In this document: piece by piece, positions 1-6,094 of the stretch | Layout of the letters: each line of letters begins with the position of its first letter | Numbering within the stretch: position 1 is the first letter of the stretch | NCBI GenBank assembly: GCA_030039775.1 | Contig: JASHUX010000160.1 | Coordinates: 1 to 6,541 of the forward strand | DNA length: 6,541 bases | Direction of reading: 5' to 3' | DNA from: Alphaproteobacteria bacterium | GTDB taxonomy: Bacteria; Pseudomonadota; Alphaproteobacteria; ATCC43930; CGMCC-115725 | Notes under the pieces: generated by a model | What the model saw: the letters and a program-made list of their open reading frames with translations, nothing else | What the model was told of the DNA's origin: nothing | Database searches by the model: none | Program-made: the position numbers and the translations under genes

Positions 1-609
1 GATTTCGTCCAGACCTTCGTCCGCGCCATGATCCCGGGCTATCTCATCGGCTGCGGCGCCGGTTTCGTCGTCGGCGTGTTGATCGACCGCGTGCCGTTCC
101 TGCAGCGGGGCTTGTTGCCGCTCGGCAATCTGGTGAGCGCGCTGCCGATCGTGGCGGTGGCGCCGATCATGGTGATGTGGTTCGGCTTCGATTGGCCGTC
201 GAAAGCCGCCGTGGTCGTCATCATGACGTTCTTCCCGATGCTGGTGAACACCATCGCCGGTCTCGCCGCGCTGTCGCGCATGGAGCTCGACCTGATGCGC
301 ACCTACGCCGCGTCTTACGGCCAGACGCTGTGGAAGGCGCGGCTCCACGCGGCGATGCCGTTCATTTTCAACGCGCTCAAGATCAATTCCACCCTGGCGC
401 TGATCGGCGCCATCGTCGCCGAGTTCTTCGGCACGCCGGTCGTCGGCATGGGGTTCCGCATCTCGACAGAGGTCGGGCGGATGAACATCACCATGGTGTG
501 GGCAACCATCGTGGTCGCCGCCGTCGCCGGCTCGGCCTCCTACGGCACGCTTGCCTTAATGGAGCGAAACGTGACCTTCTGGCATCCCTCGCTCAGGAAG
601 GTCCGATGA
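1..609 (+). CDS. ABC transporter permease, SsuC/TauC-like (5' truncated)
   Basis: Inner-membrane permease of a binding-protein-dependent ABC importer (BPD_transp_1 fold, nitrate/sulfonate/taurine/pyrimidine-precursor group). The reading frame is open from base 1, so the start lies outside the window and 202 residues remain of a family usually 250-280 long. Visible are hydrophobic segments at about residues 11-29, 45-61, 68-86, 130-150 and 165-187 of the fragment. The cytoplasmic EAA-type loop that contacts the ATPase is at about 103-120 (AASYG, then AAMP). The protein ends in a short basic tail. The binding-protein gene follows 37 bp downstream on the same strand, so the two are almost certainly co-transcribed; the ATPase gene is presumably upstream, outside the window. 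The internal ATG at 28 is not the real start because homology-like sequence continues before it. Family assignment is firm; the substrate cannot be read from the permease. Confidence 0.92.
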   Translation, partial: DFVQTFVRAMIPGYLIGCGAGFVVGVLIDRVPFLQRGLLPLGNLVSALPIVAVAPIMVMWFGFDWPSKAAVVVIMTFFPMLVNTIAGLAALSRMELDLMRTYAASYGQTLWKARLHAAMPFIFNALKINSTLALIGAIVAEFFGTPVVGMGFRISTEVGRMNITMVWATIVVAAVAGSASYGTLALMERNVTFWHPSLRKVR

Positions 610-630
610 TGGAAGCGGGGATCGCAACGG

Positions 631-638
631 AGGAGGAG
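631..638 (+). promoter_or_regulatory. Strong Shine-Dalgarno site of the substrate-binding protein
   Basis: AGGAGGAG lies 8 nt before the ATG at 647. It is a near-perfect anti-SD match, which fixes the start codon and fits the high expression usual for periplasmic binding proteins compared with their permeases. Confidence 0.8.
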
Positions 639-646
639 TAGAAACG

Positions 647-1645
647 ATGAAACGACTGTTGGTTGCCGTGGCGGCGGCGGGATTTCTGGCGGTAACGGGA
701 TCGGCCAACGCGGCCGATTCGGTCACGATCCAGCTGAAATGGGTCGCGGACGCGCAGTTCGCCGGTTATTTCGTCGCCCAAGACAAAGGCTACTACAAGG
801 CGGTCGGCCTCGACGTCACCATCAAGCCGGGTGGACCCGACATCGCGCCGGAACAGGTGCTGGCGGCCGGCGGCGCGGACGTCATCGTCGACTGGATGAC
901 GGCGGCGCTGGCGGCGCGGGAAAAGGGCGTGCCCCTCACCAATGTCGCGCAGATTTTCCAACGCGAGGGGCTGGAGCTGACATGCCTCAAATCCTCCGGC
1001 GTCAAAAGCCCGAAGGACTTCAAGGGCCGCACGCTCGGCGTCTGGTTCTACGGCAACGAATATCCGTTCTATGCCTGGATGCACAAACTGGGCATGGCGA
1101 CGGAAGGCGGGCCGAACGGGGTCAAGGTGCTGAAGCAGAATTTCAACGTCGACCCGTTGCTCCAGAAGCAGGCCGATTGTATCTCGACCATGACGTATAA
1201 CGAGTACCATCAAGTGCTCGAAGCCGGCATCAAGCCGTCACAGCTCGTCGTCTTCAAATACTCCGACGAAGGCGTCGGCGTGCTGGAAGACGGGCTTTAT
1301 GCCAACGGCGACAAGCTGAAGGACCCGCATTACGCCGACGTGATGGCGCGGTTCGTGGCCGCCAGCATCAAAGGCTGGGCATACGCCGTGAAGCATATCG
1401 ACGAAGGCGCCAAGATCTCGCTCGCGGCCGATACGACCGGGGCACAAAACGCGGCGCACCAGAAATCGATGATGGCGGAAGTGGCGAAGCTGATCCTGGA
1501 TTCGAAGAATCCGATCGGCTACCTCAACGTCGCGGACTACAACCGCACGGTCAAGGAACTGCAAGAGCAGAAGATCATCACCAAGACGCCGGAAGGCGCC
1601 TATACCCACGCCGTCTACGACGCGGCGAAGAAAGTGAAAATGTAA
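647..1645 (+). CDS. ABC transporter substrate-binding protein, NMT1/THI5-like
   Basis: Periplasmic solute receptor that delivers ligand to the permease encoded just upstream. The 332-residue length is typical. A classic Sec signal peptide is visible: KR at residues 2-3, a hydrophobic core at 4-18, and the AxA-type site SANA ending at 22, so cleavage is probably near residue 22-23. The mature N-terminus (IQLKWVADAQFAGYFVAQDKG, about 28-48) has the family's pattern of a first beta strand followed by an aromatic-rich ligand loop and 'GYY...GLDV'. The 'PGGPD' (61-65), the 'GADVIVDW' loop (76-83) and the 'FKGRTLGVW' strand (125-133) also match NMT1/THI5-type proteins. Family members bind thiamine pyrimidine precursors, riboflavin-like compounds, or other aromatic or sulfonated solutes. 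The LKW...AQFAGY start resembles the pyrimidine/riboflavin-type subgroup, but that is an inference and the ligand is undetermined. An intrinsic terminator follows 26 bp after the stop. Confidence 0.93.
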   Translation: MKRLLVAVAAAGFLAVTGSANAADSVTIQLKWVADAQFAGYFVAQDKGYYKAVGLDVTIKPGGPDIAPEQVLAAGGADVIVDWMTAALAAREKGVPLTNVAQIFQREGLELTCLKSSGVKSPKDFKGRTLGVWFYGNEYPFYAWMHKLGMATEGGPNGVKVLKQNFNVDPLLQKQADCISTMTYNEYHQVLEAGIKPSQLVVFKYSDEGVGVLEDGLYANGDKLKDPHYADVMARFVAASIKGWAYAVKHIDEGAKISLAADTTGAQNAAHQKSMMAEVAKLILDSKNPIGYLNVADYNRTVKELQEQKIITKTPEGAYTHAVYDAAKKVKM

Positions 1646-1670
1646 CCGCCTGATCCGTTCGGGCCGATTA

Positions 1671-1708
1671 GACGCCCCTCGCTTCGCCGCGAGGGGCGTC
1701 CTCTTTTT
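1671..1708 (+). terminator. Rho-independent terminator after the ABC importer operon
   Basis: A perfect 12-bp stem (GACGCCCCTCGC at 1671-1682 against GCGAGGGGCGTC at 1689-1700) encloses a 6-nt loop (TTCGCC) and is followed by CTCTTTTT at 1701-1708. The GC-rich stem plus U-tract is a textbook intrinsic terminator. It separates the transport operon from the regulator gene that starts at 1752. Confidence 0.93.
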
Positions 1709-1717
1709 CACCGGGAT

Positions 1718-1745
1718 TTGCGGCGTCCTGCCGCCGCGCTAGAAT
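1718..1745 (+). promoter_or_regulatory. Putative sigma-70-type promoter of the AraC-family gene
   Basis: TTGCGG (1718-1723), a 16-nt spacer, then TAGAAT (1740-1745) resemble -35 and -10 boxes. They sit directly after the terminator, where a new transcript would be expected to begin. Transcription starting about 7 nt past the -10 would begin at or next to the ATG at 1752, giving a leaderless mRNA. No Shine-Dalgarno sequence is present between 1740 and 1752, which fits. The call rests on hexamer resemblance only. Confidence 0.45.
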
Positions 1746-1751
1746 CGCGCC

Positions 1752-2822
1752 ATGTCGGACCTCGAAACCGCGGTTCGCGGCGGCGCTATCGCGCTGTTGC
1801 TGTTGCTGGCGGCGTTGTCGCTGCGCGCGGCGAACCGATCGTCGGCGCAGTTGCTGAGCGGGCTGTTCGCATTGAGCGTCGCCGCTTTCACGCTGACGTC
1901 GATGCCCGAGCTCGCCTTCCGGCATGTCTTGTGGCTGTTGCCGCTGCGCCTAGTGAGCGCCGGCACCTCGGTCGTGTTCTGGCTGTGGTCGCGCGCGCTG
2001 TTCGACGATTCGTTCCGTCCCTCCTGGCGGCATCTGGCGATCTGGCTGGCGATGCTTGCGCTCGCCTTCGGCTGCTTCACCCAACCGGATCCGAATCTCG
2101 ACCGGGTGCTCAACCTCGTGTCCCTGGGTTTTATCGCCCTTGGCATATGGGAAGCGCTGTCCGGCCGCGGTGGCGATCTGGTCGAAGGCCGCCGTAGGTT
2201 GCGGCCGGTGTTGGCCTTGGCCGCGGCCCTTTACGTCGTCGCGATCGTAATTGTCGAGTTGTTCTGGCGCGACCGGCTCTATTCGGCGCCGGCCAGCATC
2301 ATCAACGCGGTTGGCCTGGCGGCGATGGCTTTCATCTTCGTTCTCAACCGGTTGGGCCGGCTCGGCCAATCGCCGATCGAAGACGTTACCGATATGCCGC
2401 CGCCCCCGGCATCCGCGCTGGCTCCGTCCGATTTGCGCGACGCCACCGCTCTGGCAGCGCTGGCGCGTTTGATGGACAACAACAGGGCCTATCGCGAAAG
2501 CGGACTCAGCGTCGGTGCCCTGGCGGCCCGGCTCGATATGCCTGAATACCGCTTGCGCCGCCTGATCAACGGGCAGCTCGGGCATCGCAATTTCCAAAGC
2601 TTCGTCAACGGCTACCGCCTGGCCGAAGCGCAGGCGGCCTTGGCCGACCCGACCCAAGCCGAGGTGCCGATCCTGACCATTGCGCTCGATGCCGGATTCC
2701 AGTCGATCGGGCCGTTCAACCGGGCCTTCAAGGCCGCGACCGGTGCGACGCCGACGGAATATCGCCGCGCCCAGCTCGACGGCCACGCGCCGAAGCCGGC
2801 CCCGGTGTCTGGCCGAATCTGA
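1752..2822 (+). CDS. AraC-family transcriptional regulator with N-terminal membrane domain
   Basis: A 356-residue two-part protein. Residues 1-200 hold about seven hydrophobic segments (roughly 7-25, 33-50, 57-80, 92-110, 116-136, 152-172, 180-198), so this half is probably embedded in the inner membrane. A Pro/Ala-rich linker (about 205-226) leads to a C-terminal AraC/XylS DNA-binding domain. Its first helix-turn-helix is at about 252-273 (LSVGALAARLDMPEYRLRRLIN). The second is at about 305-328 (ILTIALDAGFQSIGPFNRAFK), and the family-typical end 'GATPTEYRR' is at 331-339. AraC proteins usually activate transcription in response to a ligand; the usual cupin-like ligand domain is replaced here by membrane helices, so the signal is probably sensed in or at the membrane. 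The start is the first ATG; there is no SD (see the promoter entry). The hydroxylase gene follows 111 bp downstream and is a candidate target by adjacency only. Confidence 0.9.
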   Translation: MSDLETAVRGGAIALLLLLAALSLRAANRSSAQLLSGLFALSVAAFTLTSMPELAFRHVLWLLPLRLVSAGTSVVFWLWSRALFDDSFRPSWRHLAIWLAMLALAFGCFTQPDPNLDRVLNLVSLGFIALGIWEALSGRGGDLVEGRRRLRPVLALAAALYVVAIVIVELFWRDRLYSAPASIINAVGLAAMAFIFVLNRLGRLGQSPIEDVTDMPPPPASALAPSDLRDATALAALARLMDNNRAYRESGLSVGALAARLDMPEYRLRRLINGQLGHRNFQSFVNGYRLAEAQAALADPTQAEVPILTIALDAGFQSIGPFNRAFKAATGATPTEYRRAQLDGHAPKPAPVSGRI

Positions 2823-2846
2823 AAACCGCTGGCCGTTTCGTGAAAT

Positions 2847-2874
2847 CGGCGAGTTTCGCACGGACTTCGGCGAG
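2847..2874 (+). repeat. Direct repeat CGGCGAG with 21-bp period, possible AraC-type half-sites
   Basis: CGGCGAG occurs at 2847-2853 and 2868-2874, both preceded by T, exactly 21 bp apart, in the 111-bp gap between the regulator and hydroxylase genes. AraC-family proteins classically bind tandem half-sites two helical turns apart, so this is a candidate operator. The word is not rare in GC-rich coding DNA (TCGGCGAG also occurs near 4085), so chance remains possible. Confidence 0.25.
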
Positions 2875-2933
2875 ACGCCGCTGCCCATGCAACGCAAAGT
2901 CGCCGCGTCCCATCTATAGTTGAGGGAGCGGTC

Positions 2934-3803
2934 ATGACGTTGCTCAAAGCCCTTGTCCTCTTTGCCCCGCCAGCGGTGGTGGTTTTGGCCACCCTAGAGG
3001 CGTTCATCCTGTCTCGCGTGCGGCGCGAAAAATACAACTGGTGGGCCTATTGGGCCTCCCTCGCCGATCTGGCCGGGCGGGAATACATCGTCAAACTGTT
3101 CCTGTCGTTCAGCATCGTGGCGCCGCTGATCGGCTTGGCGTGGCGGCACCGGCTGTTCACCGTCCCGCTCGACACCGGCCTCGCGATGGCGGCGCTCTTG
3201 ATCGGCCAGGAGTTCTGTTACTACTGGTTCCATCGCGCGAGCCATCGCATGCGCTGGTTCTGGGCGACGCACGCCGTCCATCATTCCTCGAACCAATTCA
3301 ATCTCGCCGCCGCGTACCGTTTCGGCTGGACCGGCGGATGGAGCGGCACTGCGATCTTCTACGTGCCGATGGCTTGGCTCGGCTTCGAGCCGCGTGCCGT
3401 GTTCACCATGCTGTTCTTCAACCTGCTCTATCAGTTCTGGCTCCATGTCGATTGGGTGCCAAAGCTCGGCCCGCTCGAATGGGTGCTGAACACGCCCTCG
3501 CATCATCGCGTCCATCACGCCGCGAACGCCGACTATCTCGATGCCAACTACGGCGGTGTGCTGATCGTGTTCGACCGGCTGTTCAGCACCTTCGTTGCGG
3601 AGCGCGCCGACTTGCCCTGCCGTTACGGGCTGGTGCATCCGCTCACCACGAACAACCCGCTCCGCATCGGCTTCCACGAGTGGGTCAATCTCGGCCGCGA
3701 TCTTTGGCACGCCGACTCATGGCGCGAGCGGGCCGCGATGATCGTCGGCCCGCCCGGCGACCGGCCGACGCGGAAGGAGCCGCTACTCCTCCCCGCCGAG
3801 TAG
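2934..3803 (+). CDS. Fatty acid hydroxylase / sterol desaturase family membrane di-iron enzyme
   Basis: Integral membrane oxygenase of the fatty acid hydroxylase superfamily (sterol C4/C5 oxidases, carotenoid and alkylglycerol hydroxylases). These use O2 and a histidine-ligated di-iron centre to hydroxylate or desaturate lipid substrates. All histidine clusters are visible in the 289-residue product: HRASH (100-104), HAVHHSSNQFN (113-123), a lone His in LHVDW (171), and HHRVHH (190-195) followed by N198 and D203. Hydrophobic segments are at about 5-27, 52-70, 80-98, 138-150 and 155-170, so the histidine loops face one side (cytoplasm in known members). The start is an ATG with GAGGGAG (2922-2928) 5 nt upstream. 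It lies between a membrane AraC regulator and an alcohol dehydrogenase. An alcohol product passed to that dehydrogenase is conceivable but unproven. The true substrate cannot be assigned from sequence. Confidence 0.92.
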   Translation: MTLLKALVLFAPPAVVVLATLEAFILSRVRREKYNWWAYWASLADLAGREYIVKLFLSFSIVAPLIGLAWRHRLFTVPLDTGLAMAALLIGQEFCYYWFHRASHRMRWFWATHAVHHSSNQFNLAAAYRFGWTGGWSGTAIFYVPMAWLGFEPRAVFTMLFFNLLYQFWLHVDWVPKLGPLEWVLNTPSHHRVHHAANADYLDANYGGVLIVFDRLFSTFVAERADLPCRYGLVHPLTTNNPLRIGFHEWVNLGRDLWHADSWRERAAMIVGPPGDRPTRKEPLLLPAE

Positions 3804-3804
3804 G

Positions 3805-3832
3805 TTGGATTCCTGAACGCCGTCGCTAAGAT
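3805..3832 (+). promoter_or_regulatory. Putative promoter of the alcohol dehydrogenase gene
   Basis: TTGGAT (3805-3810), a 16-nt spacer and TAAGAT (3827-3832) resemble -35/-10 boxes in the 56-bp gap after the hydroxylase stop. The predicted start near 3839 would leave a leader of about 20 nt carrying the SD GGGAGG (3848-3853), 6 nt before the ATG at 3860. The geometry is sensible, but the evidence is resemblance only. Confidence 0.45.
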
Positions 3833-3859
3833 GCGCCTCGCCGACAAGGGAGGCGCATC
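3830..3859 (+). repeat. Perfect 10-bp inverted repeat over the promoter/RBS region of the alcohol dehydrogenase
   Basis: GATGCGCCTC (3830-3839) and GAGGCGCATC (3850-3859) are exact reverse complements separated by 10 nt, so the arm centres are 20 bp (two helical turns) apart. The left arm overlaps the putative -10 box and start site. The right arm contains most of the SD (GAGG) and ends next to the ATG at 3860. It could be a dimeric repressor operator, or, in read-through RNA from the upstream gene, a hairpin that hides the ribosome binding site. Confidence 0.6.
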
Positions 3860-4918
3860 ATGCACAGTATGGCGATCGTCGAATGGGGCAAGGCGTTGCA
3901 GCCGGTGGACACGCCGAACCCGGCGCCGAAGGGCACCGAAGTGCTGGTGCGCGTCACCGGTTGCGGCGTGTGCCACAGCGACATCCACATTCAGGACGGC
4001 GTCATCGACATGGGCGGCGGCCGCAAGGTCGAGTACGCCAAGATCGGTTTTCCGCTGCCGCATACGCTAGGCCACGAGATCGTCGGCGAGGTGGTGGCGG
4101 CCGGACCCGACGCGGCCGGCGCCAAGATCGGCCAGCGTTATGTCGTGTTTCCGTGGATAGGATGCGGTAAGTGCGAATTTTGCCAGCGCGGTGACGAGCT
4201 GCTGTGCGCCAACGGCCGTGCGCTCGGCGTGCGGGCACCCGGCGGTTATGCCGACCACGTGCTGGTGCCGCACCCGAAATACCTGGTCGATTTTACCGGC
4301 GTGCCGGAGACGCTGGCGGCGACCTATGCCTGCTCGGGACTAACGGCGTTCAGCGCGTTGAAGAAACTGGCGCATCTCGGACCCGAGGAAACCATCGTTA
4401 TTATCGGTGCCGGCGGCGTGGGGTTGAGCGCCGTGATGATCGCACCGGCGGCGGTAAAGGCGCGTGTCGTCGTCGCCGATATCAGCGACCGCAAGCGCGA
4501 CGCCGCGCTGAAAGCGGGTGCCGGGGCCGTCTACGACAATAGCGACAAGGATGCGCTGAAGGCGTTGCGGGCAGCGACGCCGTTCGGCGCAGGGGCCGGC
4601 GGCGCCATCGATTTTGTCGGCGCGCCCGGCACCGCGCAGTTTGGCGTCAACGCGCTGCGCCGCGGCGGCACGCTGGTCGAGGTCGGGCTTGCCGGCGGCG
4701 AGACGCCGTTCGGCATCCTTACCTTCATGCAACGCATGTTGACTATCACCGGCTCCTATGTCGGCTCGCTCGAAGAGCTGAAAGAGCTTATGGGCCTGGT
4801 GAAGGCCGGCAAGGTGCCGGCCATCCCCGTGGCGACGAAGCCGCTCGCGCAGGTCAACGACGTCCTAGCCGACATGCGCGCCGGCAAGATCGACGGGCGC
4901 GTCGTGCTGACGCCCTAG
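3860..4918 (+). CDS. Zinc-dependent alcohol dehydrogenase, medium-chain (MDR) family
   Basis: Cytoplasmic NAD(P)-dependent oxidoreductase interconverting an alcohol with its aldehyde or ketone. The product has 352 residues, normal for the family. The GroES-like N-terminal domain carries the catalytic zinc ligand C38 (GVCHSD) and the GHE motif at 71-73. The structural zinc site is intact with four cysteines, C102, C105, C108 and C116. C158 in 'YACSG' is the likely third catalytic zinc ligand. The Rossmann domain has GAGGVG at 183-188, and the acidic D207 at the end of the second strand (VVVAD) predicts NAD rather than NADP. The start ATG at 3860 follows GGGAGG by 6 nt. An SQD1-like SDR gene starts 30 bp downstream, suggesting co-transcription. 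Nothing is missing, so the enzyme should be active; the substrate is not determinable. The upstream inverted repeat suggests specific regulation. Confidence 0.93.
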   Translation: MHSMAIVEWGKALQPVDTPNPAPKGTEVLVRVTGCGVCHSDIHIQDGVIDMGGGRKVEYAKIGFPLPHTLGHEIVGEVVAAGPDAAGAKIGQRYVVFPWIGCGKCEFCQRGDELLCANGRALGVRAPGGYADHVLVPHPKYLVDFTGVPETLAATYACSGLTAFSALKKLAHLGPEETIVIIGAGGVGLSAVMIAPAAVKARVVVADISDRKRDAALKAGAGAVYDNSDKDALKALRAATPFGAGAGGAIDFVGAPGTAQFGVNALRRGGTLVEVGLAGGETPFGILTFMQRMLTITGSYVGSLEELKELMGLVKAGKVPAIPVATKPLAQVNDVLADMRAGKIDGRVVLTP

Positions 4919-4937
4919 AGCGACCGGTTTGCAGGTC

Positions 4938-4941
4938 GGAG
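4938..4941 (+). promoter_or_regulatory. Ribosome binding site supporting the GTG start of the SDR gene
   Basis: GGAG lies 7 nt before the GTG at 4949. It supports GTG as initiator, because the NAD-binding strand (KVLVLGGDG) begins immediately afterwards and no earlier in-frame start makes sense after the dehydrogenase stop at 4916-4918. Confidence 0.6.
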
Positions 4942-4948
4942 CGATCCT

Positions 4949-6081
4949 GTGAAGGTTCTGGTGCTCGGCGGCGACGGCTATCTCGGCTGGGCGACCGCGA
5001 TGCATTTGTCGTCGCGCGGCCACGAGATCTGCGTCGTCGACAATTATTTGCGCCGCAAGCTCAACGCGCAGTTCGACAGCGAGCCGTTGTTTCCCGTACC
5101 ATTGTTGGAGGAACGGGTGACGGCGTGGCGAACGCATGGCGGCAGCGAGATCGCCGTCGCAATCGGCGACGTCACCGACTGGCCATTCATCAACAATGTC
5201 ACGAAACGGGTCGCACCCGACGCCGTCAGCCACTTCGCCGAGTTGCCGTCGGCGCCGTTTTCGATGGCAAACCAAGAGTGCGCAGCGCTGGTCGTGCAGA
5301 ACAATCTCGGCACGACGCTCAACCTGATCCACGCGGTCCACCAGAACTGCCCGCGCGCGCATATCGTCAAGATCGGGACGATGGGCGAGTACGGCACGCC
5401 CAATATCGACATCGAGGAAGGCTGGCTCGAGATTTCGCACAACGGGCGCCGCGACAAATTCCTTTATCCGCGCCAGAGCAGCAGCCTTTATCATCATGGA
5501 CACGGATCTCTTATGGTTCTACGTCCGCGCGTGGGGCCTGTGCGTCACCGACCTGATGCAGGGACCGGTTTACGGCATGACCACGGATGAGTCGCGGTTC
5601 GATCCGGCGCTGATACCTCATTTCTCGTACGACGCGGTCTTCGGCACCGTGCTGAACCGCTTCGTGGTGCAAGCAGTGGCCGGGATTCCGCTGACGATCT
5701 ACGGCGCCGGCACGCAGCGGCGCGGTTTCCTCAATATTAAGCACGCTGCAATGCGTGCGGCTGGTCCTGGAAAATCCGTCGACGGACGGCGAATTCCGCA
5801 TCTGCAATCAGTTCGTCGAGGTGTTTTCGGTACGCGAGCTGGCGGAGCGCGTGATCGCGGCGGCGCGGAATTTAGACATTGCAGCGACCATGCAGCATTT
5901 GCCCAATCCGCGGCGCGAGACGGAAAACCACTACTACAATCCAGCCCACGCGACACTGACCGATCTCGGCCTAGAGCCGCATCTCCTCACCGAGGATACG
6001 ATCGCGGAAATGCTCGATGTCGTTCGCCGTTACCGCGACCGGATCGACACGCGTCACATTTTGCCGGACGTGCGCTGGTAG
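4949..6081 (+). pseudogene. UDP-sulfoquinovose synthase-like (SQD1/SqdB family) extended SDR, broken by two frameshifting deletions
   Basis: Members of this NAD-binding extended-SDR family include the enzyme that makes UDP-sulfoquinovose from UDP-glucose and sulfite, for sulfolipid head groups or glycans. The sequence reads through three frames. 4949 to about 5494 encodes the Rossmann start GGDGYLGW (7-14), D31 of 'VVDN', FAELPSAPFSM (96-106), the family hallmark GTMGEYGTPNIDIEEGW (143-159) and catalytic Tyr 181 (SSLYH). From about 5496, the next frame continues MDTDLLWFYVRAWGL, DLMQGPVYG, YDAVFGTVLNRF and RGFLNIK. From 5743, the third frame gives TLQCVRLVLENPS, NQFVEVFSV, NPRRE, HYYNP and LGLEP, ending at TAG 6079-6081. 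About 11 nt (at 5492-5495, taking the Lys of YxxxK) and 2 nt (at about 5741-5742) appear lost. There are no other stops, so inactivation is recent or one lesion is an assembly error. The hallmark resembles plant SQD1 and Agl3-like proteins more than Rhodobacter SqdB. Its original substrate is uncertain. Confidence 0.85.
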
Positions 6082-6094
6082 AAATAACCCGGCG

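Noticed and set aside
593..1213. Long minus-strand open frame opposite the substrate-binding protein
   Set aside because: It is a shadow of GC-rich codon bias. The opposite strand encodes a full-length, signal-peptide-bearing family protein with a strong SD, and the antisense translation is Arg/His-rich with no recognisable domain.
1950..2897. 315-codon minus-strand open frame opposite the AraC-family gene
   Set aside because: Its translation is low-complexity, rich in Arg, Gln and Pro, with no domain. The plus strand has clear transmembrane and helix-turn-helix structure, so this is a shadow frame.
2915..2920. TATAGT as a -10 box for the hydroxylase gene
   Set aside because: No -35-like sequence occurs 16-18 nt upstream, and the implied transcription start near 2927 would cut off most of the good SD at 2922-2928.
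2994..3710. 238-codon minus-strand open frame opposite the hydroxylase gene
   Set aside because: The plus-strand product has every histidine cluster of its family; the antisense product is unrecognisable and lacks a credible start.
4921..4938. Small hairpin CGACC / GGTCG between the dehydrogenase and SDR genes
   Set aside because: Only a 5-bp stem with an 8-nt loop and no T-tract; too weak to call a terminator or regulatory element.
5486..5742. Programmed ribosomal frameshifting to join the three SDR fragments
   Set aside because: There is no slippery heptamer with a downstream structure at either junction, residues are missing at the first junction, and two shifts would be needed in a family not known to use recoding.
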